Virus record (IMG/VR): IMGVR_UViG_3300046642_000470
Location: 1-39,200 of that record
Length of the DNA stretch: 39,200 bases
DNA from: a virus
Reading direction: 5' to 3' (one strand)
Positions 6,373 through 15,337 of this stretch are shown here, piece by piece (the stretch's first letter is position 1; every line of letters starts with the position of its first letter). The position numbers and the translations under genes are program-made. A model generated the notes under the pieces. That model was not told the origin of the DNA and did no database searches. It saw only the letters and a list, made by a program, of their open reading frames with translations.

Positions 6373-7619
6373 TGCTCGCCACCCTGCCGCTGTCGCCGAA
6401 GCAGATCCGCAGCATCGCCGAGAGCGAGCGGCACCGCCTGTCCATCTGGTCCGGCGCCGTCCGCTCCGGGAAGACCATCGCCAGCCTGTTGGCGTTCCTG
6501 ATCGCTGTGGCCGGCGCACCGTCGCACGGCCTGATCCTCATCTGCGGCCGGTCGTTGCAGACGATCGAGCGAAACATCATCGACCCCCTGCAAGACCGCG
6601 GCCTGTTCGGGCCGCTCGCCGCGATGGTGCAGCACACCCGCGGCGCCACCACCGCCGTAATCCTCGGCCGCACCGTGCACCTGATCGGCGCGTCCGACGC
6701 TCGGGCAGAGGGCCGCATCCGCGGCGCCACCGTCTACCTCGCCTACGCCGACGAGATCACCCTCATGCCCGAGGGCTTTTTCAACCAGCTACTCGCCCGC
6801 CTATCCGTGCCCGGTGCGCGCCTGCTCGGCACGACCAACCCGGACGGGCCCGCGCACTGGCTGCGTAAGAAGTTCCTCCTGCGGCGCGACGAGTTGGACC
6901 TCGGCTCGTGGCACTTCACCCTCGACGACAACCCGTCGCTTGCGCCCGCCTACGTGCAGGCGCTCAAGGCCGAGTACGTGGGCCTGTGGTACCGCCGATT
7001 CATCCTCGGCGAGTGGTGCCTCGCCGAGGGCGTCGTCTACGACATGTGGGACGAGCAGCGCCACGTCGTCACCGAGCTGCCGCCGATACACCGGTGGCTG
7101 GCCGTCGGCATCGACTACGGCACGATCAACCCCTTCGCCGCGGTGCTGCTCGGCCTCGGCTCGGATCGCACCCTGTACGCCGCCGCCGAGTGGCGCCACG
7201 AGTCGCGGACGACCCGCCGGCAGATGACCGACGCCGACTACTCCCGCGAGGTCCGCGGCTGGCTCAACGGGCAGCACATCAGCCCTGAGTGGGTCGTCGT
7301 CGACCCGTCGGCCGCGTCGATGATCGAGCAGCTTCACCGCGACGGCATCACGCCGGTGGGCGCCGACAACGCGGTGATGGACGGCATTCGCACCGTGTCG
7401 AGCCTGCTCGGCGCCGGCCGCCTCAAGGTCCACGCGAGCTGTAGCGGCCTACTTTCCGAGTTCGGCGTGTACGCGTGGGACGAGAAAGCGGCAGGCAACG
7501 GCGACGACAAGCCCGTCAAGCTCGAAGATCACTCCCTCGACGCGTTGCGGTACGCGATCCGGACCACCGAGGCGCTGTGGCGCCCGCACCTACCGACCGG
7601 GCTCGACCTGGCCGCCTGA
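6372..7619 (+). CDS. terL: Terminase large subunit
   Basis: The packaging ATPase/nuclease, 415 aa. Walker A is SGAVRSGKT (residues 27-35), Walker B is VYLAYADE with D127/E128, and GTTNPDGP at 153-160 is the coupling motif. The RNase H-like nuclease domain follows, with GIDYG (D248), VVVDPSA (D311) and DHSLDALRYA (D390) supplying the metal-binding acidic residues. This is the terminase_3/PBSX-like arrangement. It works with the small subunit to cut concatemers and drive DNA through the portal. All the key residues are present. Confidence 0.97.
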   Translation: MLATLPLSPKQIRSIAESERHRLSIWSGAVRSGKTIASLLAFLIAVAGAPSHGLILICGRSLQTIERNIIDPLQDRGLFGPLAAMVQHTRGATTAVILGRTVHLIGASDARAEGRIRGATVYLAYADEITLMPEGFFNQLLARLSVPGARLLGTTNPDGPAHWLRKKFLLRRDELDLGSWHFTLDDNPSLAPAYVQALKAEYVGLWYRRFILGEWCLAEGVVYDMWDEQRHVVTELPPIHRWLAVGIDYGTINPFAAVLLGLGSDRTLYAAAEWRHESRTTRRQMTDADYSREVRGWLNGQHISPEWVVVDPSAASMIEQLHRDGITPVGADNAVMDGIRTVSSLLGAGRLKVHASCSGLLSEFGVYAWDEKAAGNGDDKPVKLEDHSLDALRYAIRTTEALWRPHLPTGLDLAA

Positions 7620-7640
7620 CCCTGCGAGGAGGTGGCCGCC

Positions 7641-9287
7641 GTGCCGCTGCCCGAAACCGGCCCGTGGCCGCCCACCGAGTACGCCCACGTCACGAACCGC
7701 ATGACGATCTGGGACGCCTGGTACTCCGGCGACCCCGACGCCCTGTCCGCCGTCTACACCGGGCAGGTGGCCGGCGGCGACCCGGGCGACACCGGGTTTT
7801 TCGCCTCGCAGCCCGGCGGCTGGGGCCACCGCATCAACCGCGCGTTTCAGCGCTGGTTCTGGGGCCGTCCGACCACCTCGGGCCAGCCGCGCACCAAGCT
7901 GCACGTGCCGCTCGCCTCGGATATCTCCGCGACCTCGGCGAACCTCCTGTTCTCCGAGCCGCCCAAGCTGCTCGTGCCCGACGAGAGCGACGACACGGGC
8001 CCGTCCAAGACGCAGCAGCGCCTCGACGAGCTTTGCGACGACGGCATGTACGCCACGCTGCTGGAAGCCGCGGAGATGTGCGCGGCACTCGGCGGCGTGT
8101 ACCTGCGGGTGTGCTGGGACCGTGACGCCACCGATGCGCCGTGGTTCTCGCCGATCTCCGCCGACCTCGCCGTGCCCGAGTGGCAGTGGGGCCGGCTGTC
8201 CGCGGTGACGTTCTGGCGGACGCTGCCCAGCAGCGAACGCGGCAAGGTGATCCGTCACCTGGAAAGGCACGAGCAGGGGTTCATCCTGCACGGCCTGTAC
8301 GAGGGCGATGTCGACAACCTCGGCCGCCGTATCCCTCTGACCGAGCACCCCGCGACGGCGCCCCTGGTCGACCAGCTCGGGCAGGCCGGCGATGTCATCG
8401 AGACCGGCATCAAGCAGTTGACGGCCGTGTACGTGCCGAACATGAAGCCCAACAGGCTGTGGCGCGGCACGCCCTCGGCGGCGCACCTCGGCCGGCCGGA
8501 CATCGCGGGCGCCGAGCCGCTGCTCGACGCGCTCGACGAGACGTACACCTCCTGGATTCGGGACGTGCGGCTCGCCAAGTCGCGGATCATCGTCCCCAAG
8601 TCGATGTTGCAGTCGGAGGGCCCCGGCATGGGGTCCTCGTGGGACGCCGACAAGGAGGTGTTCGCGCCGCTCACGATGCTGGACCGTGCTGGTGAGGGGC
8701 AGATCACCCTCAACCAGTTCAAGATCCGCGTGGCCGAGCATCGCGACACCGCACAGGACTTGACGGAGCAGATCCTCCGCTCGGCCGGCTACTCGGCGCA
8801 GACGTTCGGATCGATGGGTGACACCGCGGTGACCGCAACCGAGGTCGTCGCGCGTGAGCGGCAGTCATTCACGACCCGCAACCGCAAGATCACGTACTGG
8901 CGGCCCGCGCTGGCCGCGGCGTTCGAGGCACTGCTCGCCATCGACAAGGCCGTGTACCGCTCCGGCGTGGACATCATCGAGCCGCTGATCGAGTTCGCCG
9001 ACTCGGTGTCCGAGGACCCGCAGACCATCGCCACCACGGCGAGCCTGCTGCGGACCGCCGAGGCCGCATCGACCGAGACCCTGGTGCGCATGGTGCATCC
9101 CGACTGGGACGACACCCGCGTACAGGACGAGGTCAACGACATCGCGGGCGAGGCCGGCCGCTCTGTTGAGGACCCGACGACGCTCGGCGTCGGTGGGCGC
9201 GGCCTCATGCCGCCGCTCGGCGGCGTGGTCCAGCCGCCCGAGGACGTGCCGCCGCAGCCGCCAGGGCCCGAGGCGCCGAACATCTGA
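7641..9287 (+). CDS. Portal protein (SPP1 gp6-like)
   Basis: This 548-aa protein forms the ring at one vertex through which DNA enters and leaves the head. The order after TerL, its length and segments such as YTSWIRDVRLAKSRIIVP, AQDLTEQILRSAGYSAQTFG and ERQSFTTRNRKITYW fit the SPP1 gp6 portal family. I place the start at GTG 7641, 8 nt after AGGAGG; the GTG at 7632 lies inside that ribosome-binding site. The C-terminus is Pro/Gly-rich. Confidence 0.93.
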   Translation: MPLPETGPWPPTEYAHVTNRMTIWDAWYSGDPDALSAVYTGQVAGGDPGDTGFFASQPGGWGHRINRAFQRWFWGRPTTSGQPRTKLHVPLASDISATSANLLFSEPPKLLVPDESDDTGPSKTQQRLDELCDDGMYATLLEAAEMCAALGGVYLRVCWDRDATDAPWFSPISADLAVPEWQWGRLSAVTFWRTLPSSERGKVIRHLERHEQGFILHGLYEGDVDNLGRRIPLTEHPATAPLVDQLGQAGDVIETGIKQLTAVYVPNMKPNRLWRGTPSAAHLGRPDIAGAEPLLDALDETYTSWIRDVRLAKSRIIVPKSMLQSEGPGMGSSWDADKEVFAPLTMLDRAGEGQITLNQFKIRVAEHRDTAQDLTEQILRSAGYSAQTFGSMGDTAVTATEVVARERQSFTTRNRKITYWRPALAAAFEALLAIDKAVYRSGVDIIEPLIEFADSVSEDPQTIATTASLLRTAEAASTETLVRMVHPDWDDTRVQDEVNDIAGEAGRSVEDPTTLGVGGRGLMPPLGGVVQPPEDVPPQPPGPEAPNI

Positions 9288-9303
9288 CCCCGGGGGGTGA
9301 GCG

Positions 9304-10452
9304 GTGCCCACCAGTCCGGCGGATGCCGAAGACCTTGCCCGCGCGGTCGCCGTGATCTACGAGGACGCCGAGGCGGCCCTGCTGGGCATCCTCGCGCGTG
9401 CTCTCGCCGAGGGCATCGAGTCGCCGAAGTGGGCCGAACTCAAGCTCGCTGCGATCGGCGACGTGCGGCGCGCAGTCGAGCAGGTCGCCAACGCCTTGCA
9501 GGCCGACGCGTCCGGCGCGATCGGCCGCGCGGTCGCCGAGGCGTACCGCCGCGGCGGACAGTCCGCCGTGGCCGAGCTGGGAGCCCTCGACGAGGGCCGC
9601 AGGGCGTTCGCCGCCCTGCACCTGCCCGGCGCCTCGCAGGCCGAACGCCTCGCCAATGCCGCCGTGGACGAACAGGGCCCGGTGTTCCAACGCATCCTCC
9701 GTGAGCCGCTGGACATCTACCGCAACGTCATCGCCCGCGTGTCCGGCTCCACGCTGCTCGGCGGTCTCACCCGCCGCCAGACCGCGGGGCGCGCCCTCGG
9801 GCAGTTCGCCGCCCGCGGCATCACCGGATTCACCGACACCGCCGGCCGCCGCTGGGAGATGGCCTCATACGCCGAGATGGCCGTGCGCTCGGTGACCGGC
9901 CGCGCCGCGATCGAGGGGCACGTCGACCAGCTCACCGCGCTCGGCGAACAACTCGTCATCGTCTCGGTGGCCGCGCTCGACTGCCCGTTGTGCGAACCGT
10001 GGCAGGGCGAGGTGCTGGCGATCAACGGCGCGTCGGGCCCGCACACCATCCGGGCGCCGCACGCAATCCAGCCCACCGGCCTGCGCGGCGTGTTCCGTGC
10101 CCCAGAGCAGGTGACCGTGCACGTCGCCGGATCACTGACCGAGGCACGTGCCGCCGGCCTGTTCCATCCGAACTGCCGCCACAACATCAGCGTGTACCTG
10201 CCGGGCGTCACGCAGCGCCCCGACACTCCGCCGCACCCGCAGGGCGCGACGTACGCAGACACGCAGCAGCAGCGGTACTACGAGCGCCAGGTGCGCGCGT
10301 GGAAACGCCGTGCCGCTGCGGCACTGGACGACGCCGGCCGCCGGCAGGCGAACGCGCGCGTCCGCGACTACCAGGCCAAGATCCGCGAACTCGTGGACGC
10401 CAAGGGCCTGGCACGCAAACCCCACCGCGAGCAGATCGGCCGCGCGCGGTGA
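9304..10452 (+). CDS. Minor capsid protein (phage_min_cap2-like)
   Basis: 382 aa, GTG start behind GGGGGGTGAG. The C-terminal half has the signature of minor capsid protein 2: DCPLCEPWQGEVLAING around residue 228 and GLFHPNCRHNISVYLPG around residue 285. These motifs, with the paired Cys and His, are characteristic of the family, which sits beside the portal and may enter the head or assist morphogenesis. The long N-terminal half is helical. Position between portal and scaffold agrees. Confidence 0.88.
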   Translation: MPTSPADAEDLARAVAVIYEDAEAALLGILARALAEGIESPKWAELKLAAIGDVRRAVEQVANALQADASGAIGRAVAEAYRRGGQSAVAELGALDEGRRAFAALHLPGASQAERLANAAVDEQGPVFQRILREPLDIYRNVIARVSGSTLLGGLTRRQTAGRALGQFAARGITGFTDTAGRRWEMASYAEMAVRSVTGRAAIEGHVDQLTALGEQLVIVSVAALDCPLCEPWQGEVLAINGASGPHTIRAPHAIQPTGLRGVFRAPEQVTVHVAGSLTEARAAGLFHPNCRHNISVYLPGVTQRPDTPPHPQGATYADTQQQRYYERQVRAWKRRAAAALDDAGRRQANARVRDYQAKIRELVDAKGLARKPHREQIGRAR

Positions 10453-10455
10453 TCT

Positions 10456-10476
10456 CGGGCCGCCAGGCGCGGCCCG
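10456..10476 (+). promoter_or_regulatory. Hairpin between minor capsid and scaffold genes
   Basis: A perfect 8-bp stem, CGGGCCGC with GCGGCCCG, with loop CAGGC, begins 4 nt after the minor capsid stop. It lacks a U-tract. It may be a partial terminator or an RNA end that adjusts scaffold and capsid levels relative to upstream genes. Confidence 0.4.
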
Positions 10477-10506
10477 TATCCGACAAGGCTCCAGGAGGGC
10501 CCCGTC

Positions 10507-11193
10507 ATGTCCACACCCACCCCGCCGCCCGCACCCGCGGCCCCCGCAGGCGACCCCACCCCCGCCGCACCGGCCGCACCCGCGCCGGTACCGGCACCGC
10601 CCGCCACTCCCCCGGCCGCGCCCCAGGCGGGCCAGCCGCAGGACGTAGCGAGCCTGCCCGACTGGGCACAGACGATCATCCGGGACACCCGCGCGGAGGC
10701 CGCAGGCCACCGCACCCGGGCGACCGCCGCCGAGCAGCAGCAGCAGACCGTGTTGCAGGGCATCGCGCAGGCGCTCGGCATCACCCCGCAGGGCGCTCCC
10801 GACCCGGCGCAGCTCCAAGCAAGCCTCACCGCCGCGCAGGAGCAGGCCCGCACCAACGCGGTGCGTGCCGCCCTGTACGAGACCGCCGGCCAGCACGGCG
10901 CCAACCCGACGGCCCTGCGCGACTCCCTCGCGTTCATGGAGGCCGTCAAGGGCATCGACCCGGCCGACACCGCGGCCCTCGTGGCTGCCGCGCAGACCGC
11001 CGTCACCGCGAACCCGGCGCTTGCCGCCGCACCCGCAACACCCCCGGGACCGCCCCGCGGCCCCGCCGACCTGTCCGGCGCCGGCAACAACGGCCCGCAG
11101 CAGGTCACCGAGGACCAGCTCGCATCCATGACCCCCGACGAGATCGTCACCGCACAGGCCGAGGGCCGACTGCGGAACCTGCTCGGGGGCTGA
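10507..11193 (+). CDS. Capsid scaffolding protein
   Basis: 228 aa, ATG with AGGAGG. The first 45 residues are almost only Pro, Ala and Gly, followed by a long helical region rich in Gln, Glu and Ala, then a second Pro-rich linker. The C-terminus, EDQLASMTPDEIVTAQAEGR, is the typical scaffold tail that binds the coat protein. The gene lies directly before the major capsid gene, the standard position. It should guide procapsid assembly and leave before maturation. Confidence 0.9.
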   Translation: MSTPTPPPAPAAPAGDPTPAAPAAPAPVPAPPATPPAAPQAGQPQDVASLPDWAQTIIRDTRAEAAGHRTRATAAEQQQQTVLQGIAQALGITPQGAPDPAQLQASLTAAQEQARTNAVRAALYETAGQHGANPTALRDSLAFMEAVKGIDPADTAALVAAAQTAVTANPALAAAPATPPGPPRGPADLSGAGNNGPQQVTEDQLASMTPDEIVTAQAEGRLRNLLGG

Positions 11194-11212
11194 ACCGTAA
11201 GGAGGGCCCGCC

Positions 11213-12070
11213 GTGGCCATCACTCGTTTCCGGCCGGAAATCTGGTCGGCCAACCTGCTCGTGGCACTGCGGAAGCAGCTCGTCTACGCGGGCCCCCAGA
11301 TCGTCAACCACGACTACGAGGGCGAGATCGCGCAGGCCGGCGACACCGTCCGCATCACCTCGATCAGCCGCCCGACCATCGGCACGTACACGCCGGGCGT
11401 CACCACGATCAACCCCGAACAGCTCACCGACGCGCAGAAGACCCTCGTCGTGGATCAGGCGAAGTACTTCGCGTTCGAGGTCGACGACGTGGACGCTCGG
11501 CAGGCCCGCGGCAACGTCATCCCGCAGGCCATGAGCGAGGCCGCGTACGGCCTGGCCGACGTGATCGACCAGTTCGTAGCGAACCTGTACACGGGCACGC
11601 AGTCCGCGAACGCGCTCGGCTCGATCACCGTGTCGATCGCCAGCCCGGGCCAGTTCTACGACAACGTCCTCGTGCCCCTCAAGATCCGCCTCGACAAGGC
11701 GAACGTCGCCACCGAGGGCCGGTACGTCGTCGTCACCCCCGATCAGCACGGCGTCCTGCTGCGCGACCCGCGGTTCATCAAGGTCAACGAGTCGGGCGAC
11801 GGCGGCACCGCGCTGCGCAACGGCATGGTGGGCCGGGCGGCCGGGTTCGACATCCTGCTGTCCAACAACGCCCCGAACACCTCGGGCTCCGAGTTCGTCG
11901 TGCAGGCCGGCGTGTCCTCCGCCATCTCGATGGCGATGCAGATCAACAAGACCGAGGCGTACCGGCCGCAGGACAGCTTCAGCGACGCCGTGAAGGGTCT
12001 GACCCTGTACGGCGCGAAGGTCATCCGCCCCGACTCGCTCGCCACGGCCCTCGTGACCGTCGGCGCCTGA
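11213..12070 (+). CDS. Major capsid protein
   Basis: 285 aa, starting at a GTG behind AAGGAGG with 8-nt spacing. The pattern (an opening that positions IWSANLL, then GDTVRITSISRPTIGTY, AKYFAFEVDDVDARQ, a central helix and the late VVVTPDQHGVLLRDPRFI segment) matches the P22-coat-like branch of the HK97 fold common in actinophages. It is the shell subunit. No N-terminal protease-cleaved domain is seen, consistent with a separate scaffold gene and no recognisable prohead protease. Confidence 0.93.
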   Translation: MAITRFRPEIWSANLLVALRKQLVYAGPQIVNHDYEGEIAQAGDTVRITSISRPTIGTYTPGVTTINPEQLTDAQKTLVVDQAKYFAFEVDDVDARQARGNVIPQAMSEAAYGLADVIDQFVANLYTGTQSANALGSITVSIASPGQFYDNVLVPLKIRLDKANVATEGRYVVVTPDQHGVLLRDPRFIKVNESGDGGTALRNGMVGRAAGFDILLSNNAPNTSGSEFVVQAGVSSAISMAMQINKTEAYRPQDSFSDAVKGLTLYGAKVIRPDSLATALVTVGA

Positions 12071-12092
12071 CCAGGACTGGAGACCCCTTCTC

Positions 12093-12470
12093 ATGGCTCG
12101 TACCGCTGTCGCATACAGCAACCTCAACACCAACGGCAACCTCGCCGACCCGGCGGGTACCGCGGTGACCTCCGGCGCCGGCAACGGCGCGCAGATCCCC
12201 GCCACGTCCGGCGGCGGCTCCCTTCCGGAGCTGACCGTCATCCGCGTGGCCAACGCCTCGGGCGGCTCGGGCACGGCCACCGTGCTGGCCGGCTCGCAGC
12301 CGCTCGCCACGTCCGGCGGCCAGGGCTCGACCACGGTCACCGTCGCCACCGGCACCGCGGCGTGGCTCGGCCCGTTCGAGTCGGCGCGGTTCATCCAGCC
12401 CGACGGGTCCCTGATCGTCGAAACGTCGGTCGCCATGACCGTGACGGCGTTCAAGGTGCCGCGGCACTGA
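12093..12470 (+). CDS. Probable head decoration or virion protein, 125 aa
   Basis: ATG with a weak GGAG upstream. The chain is rich in Gly, Ala, Thr and Ser with alternating beta strands and no long helix, as in capsid-decorating or head-fibre proteins. The last third, SLIVETSVAMTVTAFKVPR, resembles the end of small beta-sandwich virion proteins. Position right after the major capsid supports a decoration role; homology is not obvious. Confidence 0.65.
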   Translation: MARTAVAYSNLNTNGNLADPAGTAVTSGAGNGAQIPATSGGGSLPELTVIRVANASGGSGTATVLAGSQPLATSGGQGSTTVTVATGTAAWLGPFESARFIQPDGSLIVETSVAMTVTAFKVPRH

Positions 12471-12778
12471 TGGACGCCGCCGACCACGTGTTCGTCCGCG
12501 GGGAGGGCGGGACGATCTTCCGTCTCGCCCTCCCCCTGCACGAGTCGATCACCGATCGGCTCACCCGCGGCCACCTGACGCGCGTCAACGAGGACGGAAC
12601 GGACTGGACCGGCGACGCCGAGCCGTCTGTGCCCGCCCCGCCGACCGAGCGCCCGGCGCAGGCCGCCCCCAAGGCCGAATGGGTCGGATGGGCCGTCGCA
12701 CAGGGCGCTCGCCCGGACGACGCCGAGGCCATGACCAAGTCGGACCTCATCGACAAGTACGGGAAGGGTGACGCCTGA
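12470..12778 (+). CDS. Head-region protein with SAP/Rho-N-like C-terminus, 102 aa
   Basis: The ATG overlaps the preceding TGA by one base. Residues 1-45 form a small beta domain; a Pro/Ala linker follows. Residues 70-100 read EWVGWAVAQGARPDDAEAMT then KSDLIDKYG, the helix-turn-helix of SAP or Rho-N type domains seen in phage head-tail proteins. Such domains bind nucleic acid or partner proteins. The exact role in the head is unknown. Confidence 0.65.
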   Translation: MDAADHVFVRGEGGTIFRLALPLHESITDRLTRGHLTRVNEDGTDWTGDAEPSVPAPPTERPAQAAPKAEWVGWAVAQGARPDDAEAMTKSDLIDKYGKGDA

Positions 12779-13284
12779 TGTCGCTCACATCGTCTCTGCG
12801 CGTCGCCCTGACGGCCGTGCAGTATTCGGCGCTGGACCTCGGAACCTCGCGGTTCCCGGTCACCTACGACAAGACCACCAACATGCCCAGCGGAACCGCC
12901 GCCGGACAGGCCGATCTTCTGTGGACGGACACGCGCACGCTCGCCGCGTCCGCCTCCGAATCGCTGGACCTCTCGGGGACCCTGACCGGCGCGTTCGGCG
13001 CGACCCTGACGTTCGCCCGCGTCAAGGCGCTGCTGATCCGGGCGGCCGACGCCAACGTCAACGACGTGGTAGTCGGGGGCGTCGCCAGCAACGGCTTCGC
13101 GTCGTGGGTCGGCGACCCCACCGACAAGGTGAAGGTCAAGCCGGGCGGCCTGCTGCTGCTGACCGCTCCGGGCGCGACCGCCTACCCCGTCACGGCGGCC
13201 ACCGGCGACCTGTTGCAGGTCGCCAACGGCGGCGCCGGCACCTCGGTCACCTACGACGTGATCGTGATCGGCGCATCCGCCTGA
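12778..13284 (+). CDS. Probable virion protein, 168 aa
   Basis: One-base TGATG overlap with the previous gene. The sequence is beta-rich, with repeated short strands broken by Gly and Ala and hardly any charged helices. It has the appearance of a head fibre or decoration subunit (for example LDLSGTLTGAFGATLTFARV). It is co-translated with the capsid-region genes. No family can be named with confidence. Confidence 0.65.
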   Translation: MSLTSSLRVALTAVQYSALDLGTSRFPVTYDKTTNMPSGTAAGQADLLWTDTRTLAASASESLDLSGTLTGAFGATLTFARVKALLIRAADANVNDVVVGGVASNGFASWVGDPTDKVKVKPGGLLLLTAPGATAYPVTAATGDLLQVANGGAGTSVTYDVIVIGASA

Positions 13285-13304
13285 CCCGGAAGGGGTGACC
13301 GGCC

Positions 13305-13727
13305 ATGGCCAGGGTCTACGCGACCGCGGACGACTACCAGACCTACGCCGGGCAGACTCCGCCGGCGGACATCGGCGTCAAGCTCGCGGACGCCTCGCGG
13401 ATGCTCGACGCCGAGGTGTTCCGGCTCTGCTACTACCAGGCCGACCCGGACACCGGCCAACCCACCGTCACGGCCGTGGCCGAGGCGTTCCGCGACGCCA
13501 CATGCGCGCAGGCACAGTGGTGGATCGGCCTCGGCGACTCCCTCGGTGCGGACGGCGCCGGCTGGAACGAGGTGCGCATCGGCACGGTGATGATGCGCCG
13601 CCCCGATACGGCGATCTCCGGCGCGGACTCCGCAGCCCGCGAGGTCGCGCCGAAGGCGTGGGACGCGCTCCAGTCGCCCGACCTGCACCCGGACGTGTTC
13701 CGGCTCGGCATGGTGGTGGGCTGGTGA
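13305..13727 (+). CDS. Head-tail adaptor (gp6-like connector)
   Basis: 140 aa, ATG after AAGGGGTGA. A four-helix pattern opens with YATADDYQTYAG and KLADASRMLDAEVFRLCYY, matching gp6/gp15-type connector proteins that begin with the Y.T..DY motif. The C-terminal half has a WDALQSPDLHP segment. The protein should form the ring that extends the portal. Position and length agree with the family. Confidence 0.8.
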   Translation: MARVYATADDYQTYAGQTPPADIGVKLADASRMLDAEVFRLCYYQADPDTGQPTVTAVAEAFRDATCAQAQWWIGLGDSLGADGAGWNEVRIGTVMMRRPDTAISGADSAAREVAPKAWDALQSPDLHPDVFRLGMVVGW

Positions 13728-14038
13728 ACATCCCCGGATGGCTACTCCGCCACACGGTCACGATCGAGCCGTACCTCGGCGCCACCGCGTACGGGCCGAA
13801 GTACGGGCCACCGGTCGCCGTTGAGGGCTTCCTCGACGAGCAGACCCGGATGGTACGGGCGGCCGACGGCACACAGGTGTCGTCAACCTCGACGTTCTGG
13901 CCGCGCCTCGACACCACGGCGCCCGCGCAGTCGCGTGTCACGCTGCCGGACGGCCGTGTCACGTCGGTCATCGCCGCGCTACGGCGCGACGGTGGCGGCC
14001 TGCCGGTGCCGTCGCACCTTGAGGTGCAGCTCAAGTAG
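13724..14038 (+). CDS. Head-tail stopper
   Basis: 104 aa from a GTG in a GTGA overlap with the adaptor gene. Short beta-barrel-like protein with LLRHTVTIEPYLGATAYG at the start and LPDGRVTSVIAALRRDGGG near the end, the layout of gp16/SPP1-type stopper proteins (phage_H_T_join). It closes the head until the tail attaches. The neighbours on both sides are other connector genes. Confidence 0.75.
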   Translation: MNIPGWLLRHTVTIEPYLGATAYGPKYGPPVAVEGFLDEQTRMVRAADGTQVSSTSTFWPRLDTTAPAQSRVTLPDGRVTSVIAALRRDGGGLPVPSHLEVQLK

Positions 14039-14047
14039 GGGGCGGCC

Positions 14048-14398
14048 GTGCCGCAGACCGCACGCCTTGACTGGCAGGGCCGCCGGATCTTCGGCGGCCG
14101 CTTTCAGCGCGTCGCAGCCGCGGGCCTGACCAGGGCCCTGGAACACGGCCTCGGCGTCTCCAACCAACACGTGCCACTCGACGAGGGCACCCTCGAACGG
14201 TCCGGCAAGGTCATCGTGAGCGGCCTCAACGGCGCGATCTCCTACGACACCCCGTATGCCCGCCGGCAGCACGAGGAACTGACCTGGAAACACCTGCCGG
14301 GCCGGAACGCGAAGTACCTGGAAAACGCCATGAACACGGAGGCTGACATCATGCTCCAACTCATGGCCGTGAGCTTCCGGGAGTGGCTGCATGGCTGA
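14048..14398 (+). CDS. Tail completion protein (HK97 gp10-like or minor capsid)
   Basis: 116 aa from a GTG. The stretch VPLDEGTLERSGKVIVSG, then ISYDTPYARRQHEE and NAKYLENAMN, is the usual pattern of head-tail joining/tail completion proteins: a PxDTGxLxxS-like loop, YAxxxHE and a final helix. The gene overlaps the next one by 8 nt. Its role is to complete the neck. Confidence 0.8.
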   Translation: MPQTARLDWQGRRIFGGRFQRVAAAGLTRALEHGLGVSNQHVPLDEGTLERSGKVIVSGLNGAISYDTPYARRQHEELTWKHLPGRNAKYLENAMNTEADIMLQLMAVSFREWLHG

Positions 14399-14813
14399 TC
14401 TCGCCGACGGCCTGTTGCGGCGCCTCGCCGCCGCTGACCTGCTTACGTACGACCCGGACGGCGTCACGGGTGATGCGTTCTCCGACCTGATGCCGGCCGC
14501 TCCGGATGAGGCCGTGTGCCTGACCCTGTACGGCGGCGCCCCGATCGACAGCAAGCTTCCCTACGACAGCCCGAACGTCCAGGTCCGCACCCGCGCGGCG
14601 TCGGACCCGCGCATCGCACGCGCCCGCGCGCAGGCGATCTACGAGGAGTTGAACGGCCTCGGGCCGGTCACACTGCCGGACGGAACGTATCTGCTGCTGG
14701 CGGTCGCCAACCAGACGCCGAGCAGCCTCGGGCAGGACGACACGGGCCGCCCCGAGTACGTCGTCAACTTCTCCCTTGAGGTGTACGCGCCGAGCGTCCA
14801 CCGCCCCGCCTGA
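14391..14813 (+). CDS. Tail terminator
   Basis: 140 aa; ATG lies inside the end of the previous gene. Segments VCLTLYGGAPIDSKLPYDSP, RARAQAIYEELNGLG and the beta-strand end EYVVNFSLEVYA follow the layout of tail terminator / minor capsid (PF12691-like) proteins, which cap the tail tube and fix its length. Its position directly before the tube gene is standard. Confidence 0.8.
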   Translation: MADLADGLLRRLAAADLLTYDPDGVTGDAFSDLMPAAPDEAVCLTLYGGAPIDSKLPYDSPNVQVRTRAASDPRIARARAQAIYEELNGLGPVTLPDGTYLLLAVANQTPSSLGQDDTGRPEYVVNFSLEVYAPSVHRPA

Positions 14814-14826
14814 TCGATCATCACCA

Positions 14827-14851
14827 GCCCGCGGCCGTCCGGCCGGCGGGC
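14827..14851 (+). promoter_or_regulatory. Hairpin before the tail tube gene
   Basis: GCCCGC (14827-14832) pairs with GCGGGC (14846-14851), and the inner GGCCG with CGGCC leaves one unpaired G. It lies 31 nt before the tail tube ATG. It could set the 5' end of an abundant tail tube mRNA or attenuate; no U-tract follows. Confidence 0.4.
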
Positions 14852-14881
14852 CACTTCTGCATGCCCGAGGAGGGCCCGCCC

Positions 14882-15337
14882 ATGACCGCCACCAAGTACG
14901 ACTCCCGCGGGTGTGAATTCCAGATCGAGGACCCGGGCGCGCCCGGGACCTGGGTGGACATCGCGCCGACTGGCATCAACAACCACACGATCGGCCACAC
15001 CTCGGCCAACGCCGACACCACCACGTACGGCAGCGATGGCGACTACGAGCAGCAGATCATGCAGCGCGGCCTCACCCTCAAGCTCGCCGGGTTCCGGCTG
15101 GTCGACCCGGACACGGGCGCGCTGGACGCCGGGCAGGCGCTCGTCGAGACTCTGGGCGCGGCCAAGTCGGACGACTCGGTCGGCACGATCCGCTTCGCCG
15201 GCCCGGGCGCGGTCAACTGGACCGTCTGGAACGCCACGTGCGAGCTGGACGACCAGGGCGGCGGCAACAACGACAAGGAAAGCTGGGGCGCCAGCTTCAC
15301 CCGCTCCGGTGCGTCCACCACGGCGGTCAAGTCCTGA
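14882..15337 (+). CDS. Major tail (tube) protein
   Basis: 151 aa. I take ATG 14882, 7 nt after GAGGAGGG, rather than the ATG at 14861, which lies before that site. The protein is beta-rich, with SRGCEFQIEDPGAPGTWVDI at the start and the conserved-looking TTTYGSDGDYEQQIMQRG and KESWGASFTRSG segments, as in actinophage tube proteins. It polymerises around the tape measure. The stop overlaps the ATG of the chaperone gene. Confidence 0.85.
   Translation: MTATKYDSRGCEFQIEDPGAPGTWVDIAPTGINNHTIGHTSANADTTTYGSDGDYEQQIMQRGLTLKLAGFRLVDPDTGALDAGQALVETLGAAKSDDSVGTIRFAGPGAVNWTVWNATCELDDQGGGNNDKESWGASFTRSGASTTAVKS

Noticed and set aside
15238-15336. An upstream extension of chaperone G.
   Set aside because: It lies inside the tail tube gene; ATG 15337 overlaps the stop codon as at other junctions.
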